NCBI GenBank assembly: GCA_008638375.1
Contig: CM018047.1
Location: 53,142,679-53,206,678 of the forward strand
DNA: 64,000 bases
Direction of reading: 5' to 3'
Source of the DNA: Nyssa sinensis
Taxonomy: Eukaryota > Streptophyta > Magnoliopsida > Cornales > Nyssaceae
In this document: positions 25,052-37,430 of the stretch, one piece after another
Layout: each line of letters opens with the position of its first letter
Position numbering within the stretch: the stretch's first letter is position 1
Translations under genes and position numbers: made by a program
Notes under the pieces: generated by a model
The model's input: the letters and a program-made list of their open reading frames with translations, nothing else
Told to the model about the DNA's origin: nothing
Database searches by the model: none

Positions 25052-25530
25052 CGGTGCATGGTTCAATAGCGTTTTGTGTGTGCGTGGTTCTAATATTATT
25101 ATTTTTTTTATTGGTAAAGATATGTGCATATTAGAAGGCATTCGGCGGGATCTATAATTTACCTGAAACGTAGATCGTTACGGTACGTGGAATGAAAACT
25201 GGAACGTAGATCATTGCTTATTATAGAATGTGGTATGTTAAGGGTGAGCTTTTTCGGATCGTTTTGTTAGAACGAAATACATTTATTTAGAACGTGATAT
25301 GTTTTTTGATTACATTTGTAATAATATTTATATGTATATATATACCCAGAAAAATTTTAACGAATCTAAGCCATTATAAAATAAAATTCTTATTCAATGT
25401 TGTATAATTTTTTTTATTTTTGGACTTTTGATATTTTAGATTGGAATACGAAATCATGCAGTCTAAATCGTTAATGATTCATGTTTCGGATTGTGTGATC
25501 TTAATTTGCAGGGAAGCAAATTGTGGTAAA

Positions 25531-26237
25531 AACTTATTTAATAAATGGGCTGGGTTTGAGTTTTGAAACTTGACACGATCAGTTAATAGTGTTGGGTTAG
25601 AGTTGACACATTTTTAAATATATATGTCTTGACATGACCCAAGCAAGACACAATAACACGAATTGACATCCATAAGATTGTGTCAGTAAGGGTATCAATT
25701 TGAACACGATACAAAGTTAACGTGTTTGGATTGAATATAAATAAATTTAGTTCATAAACAAATTGACACGCATAACATGATTAATAAATCATGTTTAAAT
25801 TTTTGTAATGTCAACTCGTATAATACGACTAAACATGTTTAATTATAAAAATTTACTTTGAGTTAAGACAATTTATCTCACATAAAAAACTTATCCAGAT
25901 TTTGAAATTTTTTCACTTATAAAAGAGATTTTCACTTTATTTTATCTTATATTTGAAGTTGATCAAGTTTGAAAATTATTTACAATTATAAAAAGATAAA
26001 CTTGAAAATTATTTACAATTATAAAAAGATAAGTAACTTTTTCATAATTTTTTTTTTTTGAAACTGACAGGGTTAACTATGTTAATACGTGTAACTTATT
26101 TAATAAATGGGTCATGTCTGGATTTTGAAACTTGACACGATTAATTAATTGTATCAGGTTAGAATTGATACATATTTTTTAAATATGTATATCTTGACAC
26201 GATTTGAATATGACATACTAAACACAAATTGACACCC
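25531..26237 (+). repeat. Two direct copies of a GACACGA-type repeat
   Basis: 25531-25671 and 26093-26237 share AACTTATTTAATAAATGGG, then TTTTGAAACTTGACACGAT, then GGTTAGA-TTGA, then ATCTTGACA, then AA-TTGACA-CC. They look like two ends or two copies of a common plant MITE-like repeat. Between them is a 27-bp tandem duplication (GAAAATTATTTACAATTATA) near 25973-26027. Confidence 0.55.
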
Positions 26238-26688
26238 TTATGTGCCAATGGTTTTAGGCTCCGTTAGGAATTTGATAATCGAGAAAGTAAGAAATAGAAA
26301 TAATAAATAGCATGTGCTTGGGATTGTGCAAACAGTTTCAAATACTCCAATTGAAAAATGTTAGAAAATCAATTACTCAAAATTTTAAATTGTTAAGAAA
26401 TGAATCGAACAATGTTTATTAAGTTCTCACACAAATAAAATGAACTATTGTTGAGATGAGTATTAGGAAAGACTGAGAAATATTGCCAAAATGTTTAAAG
26501 CGAGTCAAGCTGCCAAGTGGCGAGTCAATTTTTAGTCAAAGGGAAACTTGGGTTTTCTACTTCATCCTCAAACATATCTAATGACACATCTAACTAGTAA
26601 CTCAAGAACAAAAGTGTTTTTCACTCTAACTTGAGATTAAACCACAAAAAATAGGGTCAAAAGATTAAACCACAAACTTGGGTTTATT

Positions 26689-26832
26689 ATGAGGAATTTT
26701 GTTAGAGAAGTTGTCCAGAAGGCCATTGAGCCTGATATTAGCTTTCATAAATCTTGTTTGTGGTTGTGGGAGAGGGCTTACAAGTCTATGAATTTGGTCT
26801 ATAGAGTTTCATGTTCCTCCACAACATCATAA
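26689..26832 (+). other. Short open frame of unknown origin (47 codons)
   Basis: The frame starts MRNFVREVVQKAIEPD and is followed by FHKSCLWLWERAYKS. Its composition looks protein-like rather than low-complexity, but I do not recognise a family. It may be a leftover exon of a gene fragment, lying just before the kinase fragment on the other strand. Confidence 0.2.
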
Positions 26833-26869
26833 AAATGCAGCATGCATATAATGCCTATTCCATATAGGT

Positions 26870-27108
26870 ATGTCACACAGCAAAAACAAAGGAGGATCAA
26901 GGATTTCTAGCTCACTCTTGAAAAAATGATTGAAGCCCCCGTTCATCTTCATCATTCTTTTTAAAGCAAATACATTACCAGCGTCCATAGCAAACCTGTA
27001 TACTATTCCGAAGCCCCCATAACCAATTGCGTGTTCTTCATTTAAACTCTCCAATTTTTTTAATAATATCTTTCGAAGAGTATGGAAAATCTATGTGAAA
27101 CATCACAA
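26870..27108 (-). pseudogene. LRR receptor-like kinase fragment (FEI-like), start of the kinase domain
   Basis: Read on the minus strand, it encodes a juxtamembrane phrase with [13 protein letters not shown], a glycine-rich ATP loop [10 protein letters not shown], the ALKR region that holds the invariant lysine, and F.SELEIL. This matches the beginning of the kinase domain of FEI1/FEI2-type receptor kinases. After ELEIL the similarity stops, with no catalytic loop, activation segment or LRRs. It is a small isolated fragment, not a gene. Confidence 0.7.
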
Positions 27109-27270
27109 TTGATGCGCCTTAAGCAATATAATTTTGTAAACATATATGATTTAATTCTAGAAAGGGGCAAGCACAGAGATGTAATGACAAAAATTGCAGA
27201 CTTTTACCATCATTTTTACCAAGTTTCTTATAAAGAAAACAGTCCCTAGTATGGACGACAATGGGGAGGA

Positions 27271-27272
<2 letters not shown>

Positions 27273-27308
<36 letters not shown>
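27273..27308 (+). repeat. (AC)n microsatellite
   Basis: Eighteen AC units. Open frames through it are artefacts. Confidence 0.95.
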
Positions 27309-27312
<4 letters not shown>

Positions 27313-27908
27313 CACATGGCCTCCTCATCCATGCACCCTACCTCGCTGCGTTACATCTATGGTCATCCCAACCTGTACCCTAAACCCTGTTTATATTATC
27401 TGCCCTACTCCAACTCCATTTGGCCCTACCAAACCAAGTCTATACAAATAATTGATTTAATAGAAAATTACACAAACACCCCTTGTATTTTTATTTGTTC
27501 CAACTCAAACCCATGTAGTTTAAAAGCAACAAAAACACCTCTTCTTGTGTCAAAAATCAAATTCAGTTGAAAATTACAAAATACATTTTTCACACATGAA
27601 CTGGTGTCTCTATTTATTTTTAAACTATAAGGGTAAAGTGAGAATGAGTAAAACTATACGGCATTTCTTTGTAATTTTTTCATAATTCAATGTAACAACA
27701 TTATTTTGATCTAAAAATAAGTAAATGAGTAAATAAATGACCAAACTTTAAGTATTTCATAATATTCAAGTTTTAAAAATATTCATAAATTAACACATTC
27801 AATATATTGGAAAAATACGTATCAATTTTGCTAAATGGGGCATGAGTAGGGCGGGGAACCTTTCCCTAACCCGATCTAATCCTATCGAGGATTCTCCTAT
27901 ACTTCTCT

Positions 27909-30900
27909 TGTCATGCCCCTGACCCGTAAGGCGGGACTAAGGAGTCATTGGACACCGATAAGGTGGATAATAGGACTAACTATCTTAGTCAAGCATATAA
28001 GATACATGCCATTTTTTTGAATTGACTTCCTTTAATTGGTTTCAGTTTAGCTTCTTTATTAGACTTGTTCAAGTCCCGTAACAGGATTAAATGAAATTGA
28101 TTACTATCACAATGTAGCTACATCGAATGTCCATCAACCTCATTAAACAAAGTATGTTCAGAGCTGACGCTACAATTCTTATATACATGACATATACATG
28201 AATAGTTTGGAGGGTATAGGCACCCTCGATAAATAAATGAATAAATATAAGAAAATAACTAAGAAATACAATGACTTTAGTCTATCTCTCACTTCTTTCC
28301 ATCAGTCGTCTATCAAGTCAATACCTGTCATTCCCATAAACAACAGGGGTGAGCCATAACGCTCAGTAAGGTTTCCCAAAATAGACAAGCAAGCAGCATG
28401 CAAAAAACTAATGCAAGTCCGAAAAAGACACACCGTATAGTCTAGTATGCATCACAAGTACACCACATCGTCATATCCTAAACACAAACATAAGTATATG
28501 TATCAAAAGAGCATCACTAGCCAAATAGTTGACATATGAAGGTCGGGCACATAACACAAATATAAACATATAATTTCACAAAGCACCTCCATTTCCTGTT
28601 TTAATGCCACAAGAACAATATATACAAACATATAACTAATCATGAGATGTAAGTATAAACTTATCAACCCCACGAAGCACTTCCATTTCCTGTTCAAGGC
28701 CATAAGAACAATATATGCATTTACAGCTAAGCAACCATTCACAAGTGCTACAATATCACAAACTAGCAGTATACAATCCATCAATAATCATAAGGAAACA
28801 TCACAAGAGTGTCAAGGGAAATAATCTCAAATAAATCAATCCACAGCAAAAAAGGATAAAGCCTCATTAATCTCATTCCATTTTCTCAATAATTTAAATC
28901 CCATGAGTATTCACCTAATTTGACTCCCGATAAGCATGAGTGCTTTACGGGTTACTAACCCGATAGAGACAAACGACCACCTACTTTGGTTTACGGCTCG
29001 CAAGCCGAGCGGAGACATCATCCCTATCATAAATGGAACCCTGGGTAAAGCGCAATCTCACCATGCTCAAAAGCGCACAAAAGACGTGACTAATTCCTAT
29101 CCTAAGTCCTTTTCTCATTGGTGTTCTTTTCCAAAATTTTAATATCTCAATCCACACCACAAACGATGCTCATCAATATCAATATCCTCTCAAATCTCAC
29201 ATCGCTCAAGTGTAGTAAAAAATATGCATATCAACATCATTCACATCCATAACAATACTAACAATCATAAAAGAGGATATACGAATTAACAAATAGATAC
29301 AAGAGTAACAATGATCATATATCCATGATAGAAATAGAAGTGACAGTCAGCATTAATCATACTGATAACATTTATCTAGCAATATGATATAATGTCCAAC
29401 ATTATGACATTCAACATAATAATCCATCATACTGATAAATCAGTTACAAGGAAATCAACGGTGATAACACACATCTTGTGTAGATTGTATAACAAATGCA
29501 CATATCAATAAGTCAGGAATTTGCCTTAGTCCCAATTATCACTCCACTACAAGGAAACACTACATGCGTCTTTTCTAATGTTTGTCAATTGTCTTACATA
29601 CCTACTGTTCCATCCTCGGGACCACCCTAACCTATAGCATTAAGGCATCGTATCAAGTCTTACGGTTCTCTATGGCCAATTACTCATTAGCCTACATCTT
29701 GGGTACCCGTTTACCCAAACAGATAAAAAAACGTGTTCCCAAGTATTAAAATCATATGGAAGCCCTATCGTATCGTCTCTAAGTTATTTGACTATTTTTT
29801 AAACCCATAAGGGCATTTTCATAATTTATCGGACAAGTTACTCATCTATCAAGCCACCGTTTCTCAAAATTGACCTTGGAATTAGATCCAGAAGGTCCAA
29901 GAATCTTAAAGATGTCCTTCTTGCATTTTATTAACCTTTTCTGGTATTTGTTCCATGCCTAGGGGCATTTTAAAAATTTTACATATGCATGTAGGACCAC
30001 TCCGAGTCTCTAATTCATTATTTTGATATCATATTTGAGTCCCTGGCAACCAAAAACATTGAAAACGCCTCTTTTGGATCTTAATTCAGCTTTTAGATTA
30101 CTCAATTTATCATTAGGGGCATTTTTGTAATTTATCATATTCATGTGGGACCACCCCGAGTCCTCGAATGTGCAAACCGATTCTGTTATTGAGTTTGAAA
30201 TGCCCAAAAATTTAAGAATGTCCATTCTTACATTTTAATTGGCTTTATGTTCAATTTTATGAACAAATGGATTTTTTCGTAATTTTTTTCAAGAATATTC
30301 ACCCATTTGTAATTTACTAAATTTATTCAACTCTTTTATAATTTCTCAAATTTTAATTTTTAATCCCTGCTGCCAAACGGCCTTAATCCAATTTAGATTT
30401 CAATTACTGCAATAAGGATAACCCCATTCCAGTTTTAATCAATTTCATGGATTAAATTTTGTTGCAACCAAACAGGTCTTTAAGCCCACACTAATTGGGT
30501 TAGACCCGAACCAGCCAAGGCCCAACCTAAATACCTAGTTGACCAACCCGTTGACCACTGACCCAACCCAGTTGACCAATTGACTCACCGGCACCAATAC
30601 ACCGAAAAATGCCTATTTTTACCCTTTTTTTTTGTTTCATTTTCTCTTTCTTCCCCATTTCATTCTACCTTGTTTCCACTGTGTTTAAAGTAGATTAAGG
30701 AGTTCAAAATTGCTAAAATCAGTTGGTTTCCAACAAGACTCGACTTTTTGGCAAAGGCGATTTCCCCTATTTTCTTGAATGGTTTTAGTACTGGTTTCAC
30801 CCTAAATGGTTTTTCTCCCTTCTGTTTCTCTCCAATACCATCGAGTCATCATGCCAAGTAACCCAAATACAGAATACCATCCTTCAACCATCCAAAAACA

Positions 30901-31119
30901 GAAAATAAAAAGGAACCCAACTAAGTTCTCTCAAACTGCACAAGGGTTATACACACACATTTATAGATACAAATGCACCAACAAGCATGCAACAACCTCC
31001 AATATTTCATCTCATTTATGGTGTTTTTTTTTATTCTCTAATGCATGATCATTCTAGAGGCACATTCTGAAAAGTTAAAATTGGAAACAAAATGTGTTGT
31101 TCATTAGCTTTAATGTTTG
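27909..31119 (+). mobile_element. LTR D, gypsy type, right end unclear
   Basis: It starts TGTCATGCCCCTGACCCG, has the GGGTGAGCCATAACGCTCAG block (28349-28368) followed by a CAAGCAGCATGCAAAAAACTAATG-type block, and the conserved LTR block at about 28925-29065. The part at 30340-30600 also resembles LTR A near 3440-3760. There is no coding domain and I found no right-hand duplication of TCTCT, so the 3' end is probably truncated. Confidence 0.6.
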
Positions 31120-31554
31120 TGTTGGATATTGGGTTGGGTTAGACTCAAACCCATAGCCATTTGGGCATCTACAAGTTTTGAATGAGAGTCGTGATAAGGT
31201 TAAAATTCTTATCATTATCTGGTTGGTTTCAAATTTCAACCAACACAAATATTTATCCCACGTTTTGGTTACGGAATTTGTGTGGGAAAATATTTGGTTA
31301 TCCGTCAACTCTCTTAACTCCTCTCTAAGATTCTTCTAAGGTTACAATCATGAGACGTCTGGACTTAGATTGTAGAAATACATATGCGACTCGATTTTGT
31401 AGCCGTTCTATTGACGAGAAAGATTTCTACATTGACGTACATGATGGAGAAGCTTGTAATACAAACTTTTTCATTCCACTTCCGCTTTCGGGAACCTAGA
31501 CTGCAAGAGGTAACTAGGTTCACACCCGATTGTCATTTCATATTCTTCCTTCTT
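31120..31554 (+). mobile_element. Possible copia-type LTR
   Basis: It starts TGTTGGATATTGGG and is followed directly by TGGTATTAGAGTCA at 31555, one or two changes from the initiator-tRNA-Met primer binding site TGGTATCAGAGC used by many copia elements. The LTR end itself is not a clean CA. No copia protein domain follows, so only the LTR and primer site remain. Confidence 0.45.
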
Positions 31555-31568
31555 TGGTATTAGAGTCA
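31555..31568 (+). promoter_or_regulatory. Degenerate tRNA-iMet primer binding site
   Basis: TGGTATTAGAGTCA closely resembles the standard plant TGGTATCAGAGC primer site and sits right after the putative copia LTR. Confidence 0.5.
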
Positions 31569-31944
31569 TATATGCTTGTGATTCGCTTCTATGTTGATAC
31601 ACATGTTTAAATTTGTGAGTAATTTATAGCATGCAAATTGGGTTTCTGAACTTGGGAATAAGTCTTTGGTTAGGCAAGTCTCCTAGGCCTTCATACCCTT
31701 AATTCGCAACTCGAATAGATTTTCTTAAATTATTGTCAATAAGTAATGGAACAGTACTTCAAAGATGGGCAATCTCACCACCTGAACTTAAGCAGATTTT
31801 CTCTTATCTAAGTAGCCAAGATGATTGCCAATGATCTTGGGGCTAGCAGAGTTTAAACCAAAAGTTATAATTTTCTTCAAATAACATAATCATTTTTTCA
31901 AAAAATGACAAGAGAATGTTTTCACAACATTTTAAGAACATTTC

Positions 31945-32165
31945 ACTCTTATCTAAGTTGAGTGCAATTCTTTCACTCCTATCTAAATTGAGTATATTCC
32001 CTTCACTCCTATCTAAGTTGAGTGCATCTTCTCCACTCCTATCTAAGTTGAGTATGTTCCCTTCACTTTTATTTCAGTTGAGTACATTCATTTCCCTCCT
32101 ATCTAAGTTGAGTGCTCTTTGTAGGTATCATTTTTTTACTCTTATCTAAGTTGAGTAAGTTTCAT
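31945..32165 (+). repeat. 30-bp tandem array, six to seven copies
   Basis: Units start at 31945, 31975, 32005, 32035, 32065 and 32095, with a further offset copy near 32136. The consensus core is ACTCCTATCTAAGTTGAGT. Because 30 is a multiple of three, one frame reads through as a ten-residue LLSKLS repeat. Decayed copies continue to about 32400. Confidence 0.85.
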
Positions 32166-32780
32166 ACTCTCCTATTTGGGATGAGAGTTATTCATCAAGA
32201 AAAATTCTTCATGCCTATCATAGTGGGATATATTAATGTTCTCCTACCTAAGTTGGGTTCTACCTAGGTCAAGGTCGTTTCTTGCATATTTTGTCTCTCC
32301 CAAGGTAAGTGTTTCCCCAACTCCTATCATAGTTGAGTGCATTACTTTACTCTTAAATAGAGGAATGTGTCCCCTTTAAAAGTTGAGTACACTTTCCGTC
32401 CTCTTACCATGACCTAAGCTCAACCATAGTCTCCCCCATAGAGTCAATTTGACTTCAAACTCATCATTTTCTTTAGTAGATCTGATTGGTTCAATCCTCA
32501 AAAAAACCACTATCATGCCAAATTTTTCCATTGGAGTTAATCTCAATTATCTCATCAACAACTCATAATCGTCAAGTCTAAAGAACTAATTGGTCCCCTA
32601 TCCCTAGCAAGTCACAACTACTAAGTCATTTTCTCAATTTAGGTCTTCCCTAACAGAGTTAAGTCATTTTACTTACTCTTTCTTATACAGTTACACAAAG
32701 CCTGGTCCTCCCGACGGGCCCAATCTGAGTCATCTCACCAATGAGATACATTCGGAAGTCAAAATCATTAGTGAATCTCA

Positions 32781-33905
32781 AGACTTATTAGGATCGTATT
32801 TCTTTTTAGGTAAGCTTTCTATCACAATATTTCATCTCATGAGGGGTGTAACCCCAACTTAAGACTTGTTAGGATCGCATTTCTTTTTAGATAAGCCATC
32901 TATCGTAATATTCCATCTCATGAGAGGTGTAACCCCATGAAAGATTTATTAGGATCACATTTCCTTTTAGGTAAGCTGTCTATTGCAATATTCCATTTCA
33001 TGAGGGACGTAACCCCATGAAAGACTTATTAGGATCGCATTTCTTTTTAGGTAAGCCATCTATTGCAATATTCCATCTCATAAAAGACATAACCCCTTGA
33101 AAGATTTATTAGGATCGCATTTCCTTTTAGACAATTCGTCTATCGTAATATTCTATCTTCTGAGAGACATAATCCTATGAAAGATTTATTAGGATCGCAT
33201 TTCCTTTTAGGTAAGCCGTCTATTGCAATATTCCATCTCATGGGGGACATAACCCCATTAAAGACTTATTAGGATCACATTTCCTTTTAGATAAGTCGTC
33301 TATCGCAATATTCCATCTCATGAAAGGCGTAATCCCTTGAAAGACTTATTAAGATCGTATTTCCTTTTAGGTAATCCGTCTATCGCAACATTCTATCTCA
33401 TGAGGAGCGTAACCCCATGAAAGACTTATTAGGATCACATTTCCTTTTTGGTAAGTTGTCTATCGTAATATTCCATCTCATGAAGGATGTAACCCCATGA
33501 AAGACTTATTAGGATCGCATTTCCTTTTACGGAAGTCATCTATCACAATATCCCATCTCATGAGGGCGTAACCCCATGAAAGACTTGTTAAGATCACATT
33601 TCCTTCTAAATGAAATGTCTGAGGACGTAAACCCATCTCATGAGAGACATAACCCCATAAGAAACTTATTAGGATCGCATTTTCTTCTAAGTGAAACGTC
33701 CAAGGACATAAACTCATCTCTTGAGGAGCGTAATCCTATGAAAGACTAATTAGGATCGCATTTCCTTCTAAGTGAAACTTTTGAAGACGTAAACCCATCT
33801 CATTAGGGTGTAATCTCGTGAAAGACCTTTTAGAATAGCATTTCTTTCTAGTAAAGCCATCTGAGGATGCAATTCCATAAACCTATTTGGATATATCTTC
33901 CTTCT
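32781..33905 (+). repeat. 80-bp tandem array, fourteen copies
   Basis: The phrase AGACTTATTAGGATCGCAT recurs at 32782, 32862, 32942, 33022, 33102, 33182, 33262, 33342, 33422, 33502, 33581, 33661, 33742 and 33821. The spacing is almost exactly 80 bp despite base differences between copies. From about 33600 on, the second half of each unit switches to a variant with GTGAAA and GAGGACGTAAACCCATCTC. No protein is encoded. Confidence 0.92.
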
Positions 33906-34089
33906 AGGTGATCCTCTTGAAGGATACCATTCCTTCGCCATTCACGAACTACGTACGGTCTAATTCATCTCACGATGATATGTAGGAATCTCATATAGAA
34001 TGATTCCAACCACATCAATTCAATAATCGAAGTCCCAAAATGGTTTCTCGCGCTGATGTTCGCTTGTTTGCAAGCTCTACTAATAAGGG

Positions 34090-35605
34090 ACTATCTATAG
34101 ACACCTCATTTTGAGACCCTTGATTAAATGAAGTTGGTTTTTCCATTTTTGGTAAGTTGCTACAAAATGTCCCATCTAGGAGTATTTTAGTAATTTATCA
34201 TTTCGCCCATAGAGGGCATTTTTAACATTTTGGTCATTGTGCCCACTAAAGGCATTTTGGTCATTTGACACATTAGGACTCTTGAGGCTATTCTAGTCAT
34301 AATGCCCACTAAGGGCATTTTGGTAAATACTAGAAGTTTCCTACCTTTAAGAGGTATTTATGTAATATTAATGTTATTTTGCCCTTTGGAGGATACTTTG
34401 GTAATTATATAATATTCATATCCTATATAGTTTATTTTGGTCATTCATGGGCATGGGCATACATATAATTTGCATGACATTTTACCCATATAAGTTTAAT
34501 TTTGTAATTTTGGTCCTTGGGAGAATTTTGACTTTTTTATGCCTTAGTGACATTTTTGTAATTTCTTTGTTCCTAAATCCTCCACGAAATTATGGGCGAT
34601 ATAGCAAATATAGGTTTGTTCACCAAATACTTGCCAAATTCCCTTCCTTCCTTATTCTAAGGGATTTACCCTAGATTTGTGCATAAATAATATCTATATC
34701 TAATTGTTTGCGGATTAAGCATTTAATCTTAGCCATTCGTCCATAGGATTCATTATGAGCTATTGGATCAAACTTTCTTAACTTTTCCCTATAAATAAGA
34801 CCCTTTGACCACCATAATTCAAGGTTCTAGTTCCATATCAAGGATAGAGAAATTAAGAAGCCAGATGCTACAGGAATAATCCGTCTCTCTTTTCAATATT
34901 TCTTTTTCCATATCTATTAAAGCCTTGTTCTACACAAGCAGTAGTTCTAATCCATTGAAGACGAAGTTCTACACTATTGAATATTCAATCCAATGAGTTC
35001 AAGCTCAAGCCTTATCTGATTCAACCCAATTAATCAGGTATGCTTCCTAAAACCCTAATATTATCTCTTTTCCTAATTTAATTTATCCTATCACTCTTGA
35101 TAGAATAAATTGAATTAGAGAACTATGTTGACTTTTATTCCATTATCTGAATGGATATGTAGGACGCCTCATGGGTCCGAGTCTACTCTTTTCCTTTAGG
35201 TTATTTACTTTATGTCTTTTTCTTATTTCTTCTATGTCAATCTTTCTCTCTCCGCTCATTTTGGCTTTACTTATTCGTTGGATGTATTTTATTCGTTCAT
35301 GTCATTATTATCATTATCTCTTTCTACTTGCACTTTCTCTTATTTTTATCATAGAATATTAACCCTTGTGGATGAACACTTGAGTTCAGTCTATTCAGAC
35401 TAGGCGAGATGAGTGCCTAACCCCTTCCCATCTCATACCTTAGCTCCCGGATTCAGAATTCCTTAGTTCATTGTAGATTAGTTTTGCTTTACTTTATGTT
35501 AACCCATGTCAAGGAGTTTAGAATGTAAATAGGACCAAAGCATTATAATTCTTAATTTCTATACTATTCTTTTCACATGTATTCTTCATGGGTTGTATTA
35601 GGTTT
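34090..35605 (+). mobile_element. Possible LTR of an Ogre/Tat-like element
   Basis: The stretch follows the tandem arrays, starts near CTATAGACACCTCATTTTG, and has near its right end GAGTGCCTAACCCCTTCCC, a phrase common in the 3' part of some Ogre/Tat-type LTRs. Phrases like GGCATTTTGGTCAT recur inside (34140-34330). The ends and the duplication could not be fixed, and it abuts the element T2 remnant. This is a tentative call. Confidence 0.3.
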
Positions 35606-35607
35606 GC

Positions 35608-37430
35608 TTGTTATTTAGCTTAAAACAAGCTAGCAACTCATTTGTGTATTCATATGCACCCAAATTCGAAAAAAGGGCATGTTCCTCTCCCATTTTGAAG
35701 GAATGGACTTTAAAAGCCATGTCTAAATTTTTTCGACGCCTGCGTTCACACTTGGTTTCACTCTTATCAGTAGTAACCCTAAGGGAGATAGCATCTCTTC
35801 GAGGGGCTTCCAAATCTTTTTTCAAGGCCTCCCCGTTCACCTTCACTACGTCTAGCTTATATTCCCCGGTGGAGGTAGAATTGGTAGCTTCTAACCATTT
35901 CTTCTCAAAGTCAATCATGACAAATCGCGCGGATCCAAGAGCGAGGTTTCTCCCTTTTAACTCATGCTAAAGTTTGGCAACCTACTTAGAAGACTTCGCT
36001 ATGCAACTCGGTGCAGCCATTATTTGCACAACTTGTGGTCAAGAAAAATAAGGTTAATTAAGGAATATCAACAGAGGGAAAAAGTTTATTAAGGTGACAG
36101 GGTTACCTTCATCTGGGTTGCTAGTTCCTCATCTAGTGCCTGGGTGGCACTAACTCCTTCCATTTGGTTTGGGACCATTTTCCAACCTCTATCCCAGGAA
36201 AACCTTAGCAAATCCTCAACAATTTGGACTAAGGGGATTCTGGGATTAAGGGCTAAACTTTTCCAACCTCTAAGATAAGGCTGAGGAGACTTTCCTCATT
36301 TTTGAGAAGAGGTATGCTTTGAAAGCCCATTCTTTTCTATACTCAAGGGAATAGTTTCCTCCTCTAATGTCTTTGAGGACAGAGGTAGGAGGTTCTCATA
36401 TTTTGTCTTCTTGGAGGAAGATTCATCTTGAAGTAACCTCCCCATCTTCCTAGCTTTAGCTAGCTCGGTGGACGGACCAACCCTAGCCTTTTTCCCCTTT
36501 CTTGAAGGACGGTATCTGACCAAAATCTTCTTCTTCAAATCCATCGATCTTATTTGGATAAGTCTAGTGACACTTAGGCTTCCCAATATTAGTATATCTT
36601 TGTGAGAATGGGTGGATTGCCGTAGTAACTACCTTAACCTATCTTTACGATCTTCAGTGACGTTTGGATGCCTCAGAGAAAATCAAGTTGTAACAAGGAA
36701 ATTATGAGGTTAGGAGGGAAAATACATAAACTATGGTCGTATTTAAAGCTCAGAACACTGAAGCCTCACCTATGAGTCTAGAAGACCGAAGAAACACATT
36801 GAGGTTTTGTTTGGAGTAGTTGGAATCCTCCCAACCACCACTAACATAGAAATACCATTTTTTCATATCTTATTGGAGGATGGTACATTGGTCAATGACT
36901 TAAATCCAACATCAAAAACATTTAATATAACCCTTCTTGGCCCTTTTTAAGGTTCATCATGCACCTAATGTGGTCAAGGTCTATATGCACTCTATTCTCA
37001 TATGAAAAAATTATGAGTGCTATTAGGAGCCTCTAATTGTTAATATTGAGATTGGAAGGGTAGATGTTGAAGTGGATAAAAAATTATTTTATAAGGGGGT
37101 GGAATGGGAATATGAGCCAATTTCAAACCACTCCATATATGTGCACATCTCTCCAAGGCCAATGTTCCATAGGTGGTCCAAGGGGCCTAGGATTTGGCAT
37201 GTTACAATCTTAGGAAGTCATACATTTCCTTAATGGGGTTTAAGAATTTGGGGGAGGGGGGGGGGGTGCTAAGACTAGACTTATTGTCCCTACGTTGGCT
37301 AGGTTCTTTTCTCTCATCTTCAAATCTATTTATAATCTTAACCTTTCATGAACTTTCCACTCCACGGTTGGGGTCCCCTAATTCCCTATTAGGCTCGTCG
37401 TGCCTTTCTAGGGAGGCCAAAAAAAAAAAA
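35608..37430 (-). pseudogene. Antisense-gene remnant of a second Tat-lineage element (T2)
   Basis: On the minus strand, near 36880-36925, a frame reads FDVGFKSLTNVPSSNK; after a frameshift, KKWYFYVSGGWE follows near 36790-36870. These match FDKGFRPLSFVPTSNK and KKWYFFVGEGWE of the antisense gene in the complete element. Further on, frames at 36296-36586 (basic, Lys/Ser-rich) and 35598-35918 (charged, heptad-like, EALKKDLEAPRRDA) correspond to the linker and coiled-coil parts. Frameshifts and stops show it is dead. Its sense element would run on the plus strand, and the polymerase part is missing to the left. Confidence 0.65.

Noticed and set aside
24907..25157. Two overlapping open frames across the (TA)n run
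   Set aside because: The frames consist mainly of alternating Ile-Tyr from the microsatellite and have no domain.
31916..32149. 77-residue protein with a Leu-Leu-Ser-Lys-Leu-Ser repeat
   Set aside because: It arises from a 30-bp tandem array; there is no conserved non-repeat part.
32781..33905. Regularly spaced repeats resembling a CRISPR array
   Set aside because: The whole 80-bp unit repeats without unique spacers, copies are diverged and the genome is a plant.
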